Shown: piece by piece, positions 1-6,573 of the stretch
Position numbering within the stretch: position 1 is the first letter of the stretch
Layout of the letters: each line of letters starts with the position of its first letter
Notes under the pieces: generated by a model
Databases searched by the model: none
Seen by the model: only the letters and a program-made list of their open reading frames with translations
Told to the model about the DNA's origin: nothing
Assembly (NCBI GenBank): GCA_030531285.1
Contig: JAUNNW010000014.1
Location: forward strand, 2,307 to 15,921
From: Synergistaceae bacterium
GTDB taxonomy: Bacteria; Synergistota; Synergistia; Synergistales; Synergistaceae
Direction of reading: 5' to 3'
Length of the DNA stretch: 13,615 nt
Program-made: the position numbers and the translations under genes

Positions 1-2
1 TC

Positions 3-1004
3 GTAGAATTTTGCCTTGCCGAAGCCTGCCATTCTGCACGCCATTGCGGCAAAACCGGCGCGTACTCCACAGGTATCGTAAAGCACAAGGTCAGTATCTT
101 TCGTTATGCCTTTTGCTTCAAGTTCCGCTTTGATTTCGTCCGCTGTTTTAAAACGTCCGCTCGCTATGTCTATGAAATTGTCCATGGGGAGGTGGATTGC
201 TCCCGGGAGATGTCCTTTGCGTTTTTCTTTGAACGGCGCGATTTTTCCTTCATATTCGGGGAGCGTGCGCACGTCGGCTATGACTGTTGTCGGTTTTCCC
301 ATCAGTTCCTGCACGCCGTCGGTAAGGATAACGTATTCGTCTTTGACAGACTGCTGTATGGCAAACGGCACCGCTTTGTTTTTCGACGGTTTGTTCGTGA
401 GCGGATATTTTGCGTTTTTCCATACGTAGATTCCGCCGTCAAGCATTTTGGCGTTGGTTATGCCGGCTATGCGAAGTACCGCGACAGTCCAGGCTCCCTG
501 CCCCCAGTCGCCTGTATCGCTGTAACATACAACCTGACGGCTTCCGTTGATGCCGAGAGCGCCGATTTTCTTGGCAAGCTGTTCTGCGGGAAGGATTGTT
601 CCGTATTCTTCGCTTCCGTTAGGCGCGGTGGTGTTCACAAAGTACGTCCATGGTGCGCTGACTGCTCCGGGAATATGGCTTGTCTGGTAGAGACTTGCAA
701 AGCGGCAATCAATAAGGATAACGTTATTAAGATTATTTTTGAGCCATTCGGCAGTTACAAGCAGTGTGTCGGCAGTTTCAGTACGCCCCGGCAATATTTT
801 GCACTGTGCCTGAGAAAGCTGCTCTGTTTTCTGAGCAGGTTTCGCTGCTGTTTTTGCAACTGTCTTTTTTACAGCTGTTTTTTTTGCAACTGTTTTCGTG
901 CTTGTCTTTTTTGCAGGTGTTTTGCCCTGCGCCGCAAGCCCTGCCGAAGCAGTGCAGCTGAGTATGAGAGATGCCGTTATAAGTGCCGTTATAATTTTCT
1001 TCAT
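3..1004 (-). CDS. Exported two-domain rhodanese-like sulfurtransferase (3' end beyond window)
   Basis: The frame is open from an ATG at 1004 to the left edge without a stop, so about 334 residues are seen and the C-terminus is missing. Residues 1-25 look like a signal peptide (MKK, hydrophobic stretch, then ASA/LAA). An ILSC motif at 14-17 could instead be a lipobox with Cys17 as lipidated residue. Residues 28-58 form a Lys/Ala/Thr-rich low-complexity linker. Two rhodanese domains follow, roughly 75-200 and 220-334+, with typical elements: LIDCR (97-101), SHIPGAV (109-115), DGGIYVW (189-195), IADVR (242-246) and GHLPGAIHLP (264-273). The layout matches thiosulfate/3-mercaptopyruvate sulfurtransferases. 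The expected catalytic Cys position of domain 2 reads Asp310, with a Cys two residues later (YDTCGVRA), so activity is uncertain. It probably acts in the periplasm. It has its own promoter candidate and shares no obvious role with the LPS operon upstream. Confidence 0.85.
   Translation of the reverse strand, partial: MKKIITALITASLILSCTASAGLAAQGKTPAKKTSTKTVAKKTAVKKTVAKTAAKPAQKTEQLSQAQCKILPGRTETADTLLVTAEWLKNNLNNVILIDCRFASLYQTSHIPGAVSAPWTYFVNTTAPNGSEEYGTILPAEQLAKKIGALGINGSRQVVCYSDTGDWGQGAWTVAVLRIAGITNAKMLDGGIYVWKNAKYPLTNKPSKNKAVPFAIQQSVKDEYVILTDGVQELMGKPTTVIADVRTLPEYEGKIAPFKEKRKGHLPGAIHLPMDNFIDIASGRFKTADEIKAELEAKGITKDTDLVLYDTCGVRAGFAAMACRMAGFGKAKFY
842..925 (-). repeat. Imperfect repeats encoding a Lys/Ala/Thr-rich linker
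   Basis: Inside the sulfurtransferase gene, the unit TTGCAAC-TGT-T(n) (plus-strand sense) recurs and codes for repeated VAKKTAVKKT-like residues between signal peptide and first rhodanese domain. The stretch holds an 8-T run (878-885) and a 6-T run (865-870). Such basic linkers are common in exported proteins as flexible or wall/surface-contacting spacers; the role here is inference. Confidence 0.6.
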
Positions 1005-1045
1005 GCGATGACCGCCTTTCCGCAGTTTTATTTCACTGCTGCTAT

Positions 1046-1074
1046 ATTGTAGCAGAAATATTTGTTTTTGACGA
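1046..1074 (-). promoter_or_regulatory. Candidate sigma-70 promoter of the sulfurtransferase gene
   Basis: On the minus strand TCGTCA (1069-1074, 4/6 to TTGACA) is followed after 17 bp by TACAAT (1046-1051, 5/6 to TATAAT). The start codon lies about 40 bp downstream. A perfect 6-bp inverted repeat, CTGCTA/TAGCAG at 1039-1044 and 1050-1055, overlaps the -10 element and could be an operator. The 95-bp gap 1005-1099 shows no convincing terminator, so read-through from the operon above is also possible. Confidence 0.45.
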
Positions 1075-1099
1075 TTTTTGTGCAGAGCATTCCTCGTTT

Positions 1100-2296
1100 T
1101 TATTCAGCCAGGCTTTCTGCAATCCATTTTGCCGCGCGCCGCGCTTCATTGAAGTTTCTCCATACGGAGGTTTCCCCGTCAAGGCCGGATGAGGGTGTTT
1201 CTTTTGTGCCGCAGTAAAGCAGCCAGTTTTCAAATTCCTGAAGTTTGCCGTGCCGCTTGAATCTGTCGTAGACCATGTTGTTTCTTGCAGTTCCGTGTGC
1301 CCGGAAGCGCTGCAGAGCACCGTTTTCTACAAGTCTGCCTGTCAGGCGGCTGATTTTCTGTTTCAGTCCCTTTGTGCAGGCAGTACGCAGAAGCACAACT
1401 TTTCTGTCTGCGGTGACAGCTTCCGATATTTCGCCGAAGAGGTCTTCCGTGCAGAAAACCGGGTCAGTTATTCCCATAAGGGCATAATGCAGGTCTTCGC
1501 CGTATTCCTCCGGCAAAAGACAATGCACGGCTTCGTTCTGCTCTGCCAGTTTCTGCAGGACAGCGAGACATTTCCTGTCCGTGCGTGAAGAGGTTCCCGC
1601 ATATATCTGCATGCCGCAGGCTTCCGCCCTGCAGGCAAGTTTTGCAGCCAAAAGCCTCAGCTTTTCAGGATCCATGCTGTTGTCTGCTCCGCTTCCGCCT
1701 ACAAGCAGAGGCCATATTCTACTGCCGTCAGCCTTACGTTTTTCAAGCAGCGCCTTTGCTTTTTCGTCAAGTTCTTTCCCGCCGATGTTGTTGGGAGGCG
1801 TGACAATTTTCAGTATGTTAGGTTCTGCCGGCTGTTTTTCGTATTCCGGAATTATCACGAATTCAAACGGCTTCGTTCCTACGCCTTCAGGATTTCCTAT
1901 TACTGAGCATGCGACGTTCCACGCAGACGCTACGGCAAGGTTGTATGCCGCTGTTTCGCTGCCGGCAGAGATAATGATTGTTTTTGATGAGTTGTCTTTT
2001 ATTTTCCTCTGCTTAAACAGCGCCGATACCGAATGCAGCAGCGTTCCCCCTTTTGCATAGTTCAGCCATGAGAGCGTTTCTTCCCTGCGTCCGGTAAGCA
2101 GCTGCACCTTGCGTTTACCTGCAATAAAACGGCGCAGTCCCTTGAGCTTTGGTACGCTGAAGCTCGCTATTTCAGCGCCGGTGATGTCCGAGAGGCTGCA
2201 GGCAACGGCAAGACCCTGCTCCGTATGGGCAGGGTTGTCGTCGGTCAGCAGTATTATGAGACTGAAAAGTCCCGGAAACTGCATGGGGATGCTCAT
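1100..2296 (-). CDS. ELM1-family (DUF1022) protein, putative GT-B-type glycosyltransferase
   Basis: 398 residues. The family, named after plant mitochondrial fission protein ELM1 and widespread in bacteria, has a GT-B-like architecture and no firmly established bacterial function. Visible family-like elements: an N-terminal LLTDDNPAHTEQGLA (16-30), which corresponds to the usual DGKPGHxNQ-type segment; SAGSETAAYN (110-119); TPPNNI (166-171); LLVGGSGADNSMD (197-209); GTSSRTD (234-240); and a late DPVFCTEDLFGEISEA (278-293), where family members have an Asp and a Ser/Glu-rich loop. No signal peptide or clear membrane span. It is the last gene of the Kdo/lipid A operon, 18 bp after kdsB. The ATG at 2296 has only a distant AAGG, and a second ATG at 2284 (Met5) is possible. 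The context suggests sugar transfer or another step on the LPS core; this is inference. Confidence 0.65.
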   Translation of the reverse strand: MSIPMQFPGLFSLIILLTDDNPAHTEQGLAVACSLSDITGAEIASFSVPKLKGLRRFIAGKRKVQLLTGRREETLSWLNYAKGGTLLHSVSALFKQRKIKDNSSKTIIISAGSETAAYNLAVASAWNVACSVIGNPEGVGTKPFEFVIIPEYEKQPAEPNILKIVTPPNNIGGKELDEKAKALLEKRKADGSRIWPLLVGGSGADNSMDPEKLRLLAAKLACRAEACGMQIYAGTSSRTDRKCLAVLQKLAEQNEAVHCLLPEEYGEDLHYALMGITDPVFCTEDLFGEISEAVTADRKVVLLRTACTKGLKQKISRLTGRLVENGALQRFRAHGTARNNMVYDRFKRHGKLQEFENWLLYCGTKETPSSGLDGETSVWRNFNEARRAAKWIAESLAE

Positions 2297-2314
2297 CTGC
2301 CGCTGCAGTACGCC

Positions 2315-3049
2315 TTATTTGCCTGCAAGTATTTTCCTTACAAGCTCAAGGTCTTCCGGGGTGTTGATGTTGGGACCTTCAGACGGGTATTTGGTAGGTA
2401 TTACAGCCATAGAGTAACCGTGTTCAAGTATTTTGAGCTGTTCAAGGCTTTCCGTCTGCTGCAGAGGTGTGTCGGGCAGCGTTATGAGTTTCATCAGAAA
2501 GTCTTTCTTGTAGGCGTAGATTCCTATGTGTTCGTATATTTTGCAGCCTGTTGCTTCGCGCCTGTAGGGCAGCGGCGAGCGGCTGAAGTAGAGCGCCCTG
2601 CCGTTGAGCGCACGGGCAACCTTTACGATGTTCGGGTTGTTTATGTCTTCTTCGTCCGTAATTTCCATGCAGGCAGTAGCAGAGTCTGCGCTTTCGTCAG
2701 CAGCTATGCCGTCGGCAAGCTCGCGAAGAAGACGGGGGTCAAGCATAGGTTCGTCTCCCTGAATGTTGATTACGTAGTCGGTGTCTATCGCCGAGGCTAT
2801 TTCCGCCGCGCGGCTGGTGCCGTTCGGATGGTCTTCGCGCGTCATTGCGGCTTCCGCGCCGAATTTTTCAGCCGCTTCGTATATGCGTTTGTCGTCGGTG
2901 GCAATTATTATACGAAAGAAAACGTCTGATATCAGGGCACGGCGGTACACATGTTCAAGCATCGTTTTTCCGTTTATGTCCGCCAGAGGTTTGCCGGGCA
3001 GTCTTGACGACGCGTAACGCGCCGGAATTATTCCGAGAAATTTAGGCAT
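2315..3049 (-). CDS. kdsB: 3-deoxy-manno-octulosonate cytidylyltransferase (CMP-Kdo synthetase)
   Basis: Activates Kdo with CTP to CMP-Kdo, the donor for WaaA, in the cytoplasm. 244 residues, the normal length (E. coli about 248). Family motifs are clear: the nucleotide-binding PARYASSRLPGKPL (9-22), HPNGTSR (74-80), IQGDEP (96-101) with the metal-binding Asp99, NPNIVKV (138-144), YFSRSPLPY (154-162), HIGIYAY (174-180), TESLEQLKILE (199-209) and TPEDLE (230-235). The residue just before TPEDL is Asn229 (NINTPEDL). Most KdsB proteins have Asp there (GVDTPEDL in E. coli, Asp235), reported as a second metal ligand. The ATG at 3049 overlaps the end of the gene upstream by 8 bp and follows a GGAAAGG about 11 bp away, so translation is probably coupled. 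Confidence 0.95.
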   Translation of the reverse strand: MPKFLGIIPARYASSRLPGKPLADINGKTMLEHVYRRALISDVFFRIIIATDDKRIYEAAEKFGAEAAMTREDHPNGTSRAAEIASAIDTDYVINIQGDEPMLDPRLLRELADGIAADESADSATACMEITDEEDINNPNIVKVARALNGRALYFSRSPLPYRREATGCKIYEHIGIYAYKKDFLMKLITLPDTPLQQTESLEQLKILEHGYSMAVIPTKYPSEGPNINTPEDLELVRKILAGK

Positions 3050-4262
3050 TGCTTACTTTTCCTTTCCATTTTGAGAACTTTTCGAGCATTTTGTTACGGT
3101 CAAGCGGTCTGACGTTTTCAACTATCCATTCACGCATTGCTTTGCCGTCTTCCGTTTCCTGTTTATAGCTCATGAAGTCAAGCGTTATGCCGAGTTCATC
3201 GGCAACCTTGAGCGCAAATACCGGCCATATCATTCCAATGTCGCCGATTACCGGAAGACTCCCCTCGTGTCGCGCAAAAGCAGACATTTCCATGCGGAAC
3301 GGTATTTTGGATATTTTTGTTTTAGGAAGTCCTTTGCTTATCGCTTCCTGTATCATCGCGCTGTTTTTCTGCAGATCCTGTGCTTTGCGCAGATTTTCGT
3401 CGAGATCGAAACGGATGAGCGTTTTTTCGCGTAGGCTGTAGACAGGTTCCTTCTGCCACCAGCTCCATATCCCGTGTCCCGTATAGGTTTCAAAGGGACC
3501 ATCGTGGATTTCCTGCGTTAATGCGACTGCGGATTCGATTATAACGTCGGAATCGCGAAGCATTGAGGCTATGCGGCGAGAACGTTCGGCAACGGGAATA
3601 CTGTCGCCGACTGCCATTCCTACGTGTCCTCCGCCTACAAGCTGCGGTATTGTGACAAGCACGGGAACGTTGTTTTCGGCACCTGCACCGAGCATCGTGC
3701 GTTTGTCGCAGCCCCAGCCTGCCACCTGTTCAAAAGGAAGTCCGCACTGGCGGCAGAGCGAGTGGATTTCTTCCGCAAGCATTTCCGTGCGAAGTCCCAT
3801 CGGATACGCCATGTTCGCCGCCGCTTTCGTTACGAAATGACCTTCCGCGTCATGGCGTTTTGCAAGCAGTTCACGGTCAAGCAGCATTTCTTTTCCAAGT
3901 TCGTCAAGCTGTTCGTCAGTCATGTCGGTAAATTCAAATACGTTGCCCCGCGGCATGATTTTTTCGTCAAAGCCGAGCTGGGCAGCGCCGCACATTTTGA
4001 CTCTGTCAAGCACTCCGCCCATCTCATGGTTGATAACGGCAGAACTTGTGGTTACGCCGTCAACTATGCCTTTGCTGATGAGTTCGGCAACAAGCGTTGT
4101 GACGCCTTCGTGAAGATTGGGACCTGAACCTGTTACGACTGCGATTTTGCCGCCGCGTTTTTTTGCTTCAACTGCTTTTTTTACGGAAGCGTCAAGCGTT
4201 TCTTTTGAGCGTTCGTCAAGTTCGTTGTAAAATTTTCCGATGAGTTCCCTGTTTATGTTCAT
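3042..4262 (-). CDS. Conserved protein of unknown function, possibly deoxyhypusine-synthase-like fold
   Basis: 406 residues, soluble by appearance, no signal peptide. I do not recognise a characterised family. The segment around 38-80 (GGKIAVVTGSGPNLHEG, then LISKGIVDGVTTSSAVINHE) looks like a nucleotide-binding Rossmann-type half. The segment 190-222 (MLGAGAENNVPVLVTIPQ then GGGHVGMAVGD) resembles the second half of deoxyhypusine-synthase-like NAD-binding proteins; that assignment is weak. Conserved-looking polar residues include His51, His79, Glu80, Cys185, His213, His253, His263 and Trp266-Trp269. Start ATG at 4262 has a strong SD, GGGGAGG (4271-4277) with an 8-bp spacer. It lies 31 bp after waaA and overlaps kdsB by 8 bp, so it is a genuine operon member. 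A role in Kdo or LPS-sugar metabolism or its control is inferred only from position. Confidence 0.8.
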   Translation of the reverse strand: MNINRELIGKFYNELDERSKETLDASVKKAVEAKKRGGKIAVVTGSGPNLHEGVTTLVAELISKGIVDGVTTSSAVINHEMGGVLDRVKMCGAAQLGFDEKIMPRGNVFEFTDMTDEQLDELGKEMLLDRELLAKRHDAEGHFVTKAAANMAYPMGLRTEMLAEEIHSLCRQCGLPFEQVAGWGCDKRTMLGAGAENNVPVLVTIPQLVGGGHVGMAVGDSIPVAERSRRIASMLRDSDVIIESAVALTQEIHDGPFETYTGHGIWSWWQKEPVYSLREKTLIRFDLDENLRKAQDLQKNSAMIQEAISKGLPKTKISKIPFRMEMSAFARHEGSLPVIGDIGMIWPVFALKVADELGITLDFMSYKQETEDGKAMREWIVENVRPLDRNKMLEKFSKWKGKVSNA

Positions 4263-4293
4263 AAATGCAGCCTCCCCGCTGTTTTTTGCCCTT

Positions 4294-5460
4294 TTATTTC
4301 ATGCTTTTGGCAGCAGCGTCGCATATTTTGCAGGCAGCACCCGCCTTTTCGGCAAAGTATTGCCTGCATTGCCCGCGCACCGTTTCAACGTCTGTTTTTC
4401 CTTCCGCTATTGCGCACCACGTTTCAGCAAGCTCTTCCGCGCTGTTCAGCTGAGCTGAGATTCCGCGCGACAGAAATTCCTGCGACGCCTCCGCAAAGTC
4501 TTCCATGTGAGGCCCGTACTGCACCGGAGTTCCCCAGGCAACAGGCTCCAGTATGTTTTGTCCGCCGTTGTCCGTAAAGCTGCCGCCTATGAATGCCGCT
4601 TCGGAAACGCCGTAAAGCTCGAAAAGTACGCCTATTTTGTCTATTACAACTATTTCAAAATCTTCCGTCAGCTCCGAGAGTCTGCAGATTTTGAAGCTAT
4701 TTTCAAACTGTGAGCAGAGCGCTTCCGCGCGTTCGGGATGACGCGGGGCAAGGATAAGCCTTGCATTCGGCGACGTTTTCTTAAGCTTTTCAAACGCGGA
4801 CACAACGATTTCGTCTTCACCGGTGTGTGTGCTGCCAGCAACGTAAAGCTGCCCTTTTTCCGCGTGAAGCAGCGTCTGCCACTTTTCTTTTGCCTCGGGC
4901 TGAATTCTGTTCAGCAGGGCGTCGATTTTCAGGTCGCCGGTGATTTTTATTTTTTCTTCGGATATGCCGAGCGCGCGCAGTCTGTCAAAATCCAGCTGCT
5001 CCCTGAGGAATATTCCGTCAAAGATGCCGAACAGCTCACTGAAAAGTTTTTTCGCAACGGGATATTTTTGTATATTTTTCCAGGTTCTTTCCGATATTCT
5101 GCCGTTCGCGAGAAACGCCGGTATCTTTCTCGCCTGCAGCTCCCAAAGCATGTTCGGCCATATTTCGGTTTCAAGCACAATGAACGCCGCAGGGTTTATC
5201 CTGTCAAGCGCCGAACGTATGTATTTTCTGTTGTCCCACGGATAATAGACGTGAAGGTCAAAAAGACCTTCCGAAAGGCGCATCGCCATTGCCTTTCCCG
5301 TTTCCGTGGTTGTGGAGAGCACTATCTGACGGCTGAAGCCGCGCGTCCTGATCTCTTTGATAAGCGCCGAAGCCGCCTGCACTTCGCCGACAGACACCGC
5401 ATGTATCCAAAGCGGCCGTCCTTTAAGCACGGACAGCTTTTCCGCCTGCGGCATTCCCAT
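4294..5460 (-). CDS. waaA: Kdo transferase (3-deoxy-D-manno-octulosonic acid transferase), start unclear
   Basis: Transfers Kdo from CMP-Kdo to lipid IVA at the inner face of the cytoplasmic membrane; GT-B fold, GT30 family. From the first ATG (5460) it has 388 residues. Motifs: HAVSVGE (20-26), where Glu26 is the catalytic base (Glu60 in E. coli); LETEIWPN (96-103); LANGRISERT (116-125); GDLKIDA (175-181); AGSTHTGED (209-217); LAPRHPER (237-244); GGSFTDNGGQNILEP (291-305). Family proteins carry about 35 more N-terminal residues including a membrane anchor. That region is coded just upstream in the same frame (5461-5562) but has no ATG, GTG or TTG. If counted from the ACG at 5562, the protein is 422 residues and the catalytic Glu becomes residue 60, exactly as in E. 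coli. So the 5460 start probably misses the anchor, or the start codon is mutated or non-standard. Confidence 0.93.
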   Translation of the reverse strand: MGMPQAEKLSVLKGRPLWIHAVSVGEVQAASALIKEIRTRGFSRQIVLSTTTETGKAMAMRLSEGLFDLHVYYPWDNRKYIRSALDRINPAAFIVLETEIWPNMLWELQARKIPAFLANGRISERTWKNIQKYPVAKKLFSELFGIFDGIFLREQLDFDRLRALGISEEKIKITGDLKIDALLNRIQPEAKEKWQTLLHAEKGQLYVAGSTHTGEDEIVVSAFEKLKKTSPNARLILAPRHPERAEALCSQFENSFKICRLSELTEDFEIVVIDKIGVLFELYGVSEAAFIGGSFTDNGGQNILEPVAWGTPVQYGPHMEDFAEASQEFLSRGISAQLNSAEELAETWCAIAEGKTDVETVRGQCRQYFAEKAGAACKICDAAAKSMK

Positions 5461-5562
5461 TCTTTCGTCAATGCCTTCAGTGTACCGGCGGCTGTTTTTT
5501 TTCAGCGTTATACGGAATACAAGGTCTGCAAGAGGCCCGTATATCGTTTTGAGAAGAGACGT
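5461..5562 (-). other. waaA: Missing N-terminal anchor region of waaA, in frame but without a standard start codon
   Basis: These 34 codons directly follow the kdsD TAA (5563-5565) in the same frame and translate to a WaaA-like N-terminus: TSLLKTIYGPLADLVFRITL, then a basic stretch KKNSRRYTEGIDERMG. The hydrophobic part followed by Lys/Arg matches the usual WaaA membrane anchor. The first codon is ACG, preceded by AGGGG (5571-5575) at an 8-bp spacer, a normal distance for ribosome binding. ATG to ACG is a single transition. ATA (fifth after it) and CTG (codon 20) are the only other near-start codons of note. Mutation, sequencing error, non-AUG initiation or stop read-through could each explain this. 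Confidence 0.75.
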
Positions 5563-6570
5563 TTACGCCACCCCTGCTTTCAGAATGTCGTGCACGTGAA
5601 GCATGCCGACAGGTTTGTTTTCGTCGTTCACCACAAGCAGCGCCGAAATTTCAAATTTTTCAACAAGGTTGAGAGCTGCGGTAACGTGGTCATTTTCGCG
5701 CACAACCTTGGGATTTCTTGTCATGCCTTCGGTAACGGAGCATTTCAGCGCTCCGTCGCCCTTTTTCTCCATTAGGCGGCGTAGGTCGCCGTCCGTGAAA
5801 ATGCCTTCCGTAACGCCGTTTTTGTCAACAACGGCTGTCGCACCGAAGCCTTTGCTCGTAATTTCGAACAGCGCGTCCGAAACAAGGGCGCTGTCGCTGA
5901 CTACGGGAAGTTCCGCGTCTTTCGCCATAAGATTGCCGACACGGAGCAGCAGTTTTTTCCCGAGAGAACCGCCCGGATGGAAACGGGCGAAATCTTCTTT
6001 TTCAAGCCCGAGCAGAAGCGTCGTCATTCCGGCAACAGCATCCCCCATTGCCATCTGCAGCGTTGTGCTGCTCGTAGGCGCAAGCCCAAGGGGGTCTGCT
6101 TCAGCTTCAACGTGAGTGTTGAGAAGGAAATCTGCGTCTTTTGCAAGCGTGGATTCAGGATTGCCGGTAACCGCTATAACAGGGGCGCCAATGCGTTTGA
6201 AGTGCGGCAGAAGGTCTATGAGCTCTTTTGTTTCGCCGCTGTTGCTTATGAAATAGCCTACGTCTTCGCGGCAGACCATGCCCAAATCGCCGTGCCACGC
6301 TTCCGCAGAGTGCAGGAAGAATGCAGGAACACCGAGAGATGCAAAGGTTGCTGCCGTTTTTCTGCCGACGTGTCCCGATTTTCCAAGCCCTGACACTACA
6401 AGTCTGCCTTTGCAGCGACTGATTACGCGCGCCGCTTCAACAACGTCTGCGTCTATTTTTTCCGCCGCTTTCTCCAGCTCTTCTGCTTCTTTGGCAAGAA
6501 TGCCTTTTGCGGTGGCAAGCAGCAGAGAGTCAGGCAGATTTTTCTCTTTGCGTTCGTACGGAAGACTCAT
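5563..6570 (-). CDS. kdsD: D-arabinose-5-phosphate isomerase (KpsF/KdsD/GutQ type)
   Basis: Interconverts D-ribulose-5-phosphate and D-arabinose-5-phosphate, the first committed step to Kdo; cytoplasmic. 335 residues, close to E. coli KdsD (328). An N-terminal SIS domain (about 40-185) shows SGLGKSGHVGRK (60-71) with Lys64, HSAEAWHGDLGM (87-98), ISNSGET (108-114) with Glu113, and LAPTSSTT (163-170). ARFHPGGSLGKKL (195-207) carries His198, matching the catalytic His193 of E. coli. Two CBS domains follow (about 212-268 and 280-335) with FTDGDLRR (258-265) and a last HVHDIL (325-330). The C-terminus KAGVA ends as in the family, so the TAA stop is authentic. The ATG at 6570 has SD GGAGGTG (6577-6583, 6-bp spacer) lying inside the end of kdsA, 3 bp away. 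Confidence 0.95.
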   Translation of the reverse strand: MSLPYERKEKNLPDSLLLATAKGILAKEAEELEKAAEKIDADVVEAARVISRCKGRLVVSGLGKSGHVGRKTAATFASLGVPAFFLHSAEAWHGDLGMVCREDVGYFISNSGETKELIDLLPHFKRIGAPVIAVTGNPESTLAKDADFLLNTHVEAEADPLGLAPTSSTTLQMAMGDAVAGMTTLLLGLEKEDFARFHPGGSLGKKLLLRVGNLMAKDAELPVVSDSALVSDALFEITSKGFGATAVVDKNGVTEGIFTDGDLRRLMEKKGDGALKCSVTEGMTRNPKVVRENDHVTAALNLVEKFEISALLVVNDENKPVGMLHVHDILKAGVA

Positions 6571-6573
6571 TTT

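Noticed and set aside
1005..1099. Operon terminator between the ELM1-like gene and the sulfurtransferase gene
   Set aside because: The only good inverted repeat (1039-1055) has a 6-bp stem and no T-tract on the minus strand; it overlaps a promoter element instead.
3375..3450. HAD-like string FDLDENL in the unknown protein as a hint that it is KdsC
   Set aside because: It sits around residues 285-291 of 406, not near the N-terminus, lacks the G-T/V-L continuation, and no other HAD motifs follow. KdsC proteins are about half this length.
5461..5562. A frameshift at the A8 run as explanation for the missing waaA start
   Set aside because: The current frame upstream of the run already codes a WaaA-like hydrophobic anchor. 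The other two frames give a polar stretch or a stop, so moving the frame makes the fit worse.
4738..5775. Long plus-strand open frame of 345 codons across waaA and kdsD
   Set aside because: It is antisense to two clear enzymes, gives a basic, aromatic-rich protein with no recognisable motif, and has no ribosome binding site of note. The same applies to the plus-strand frames at 192-1052, 2225-2929, 6715-7473 and 12681-13511.
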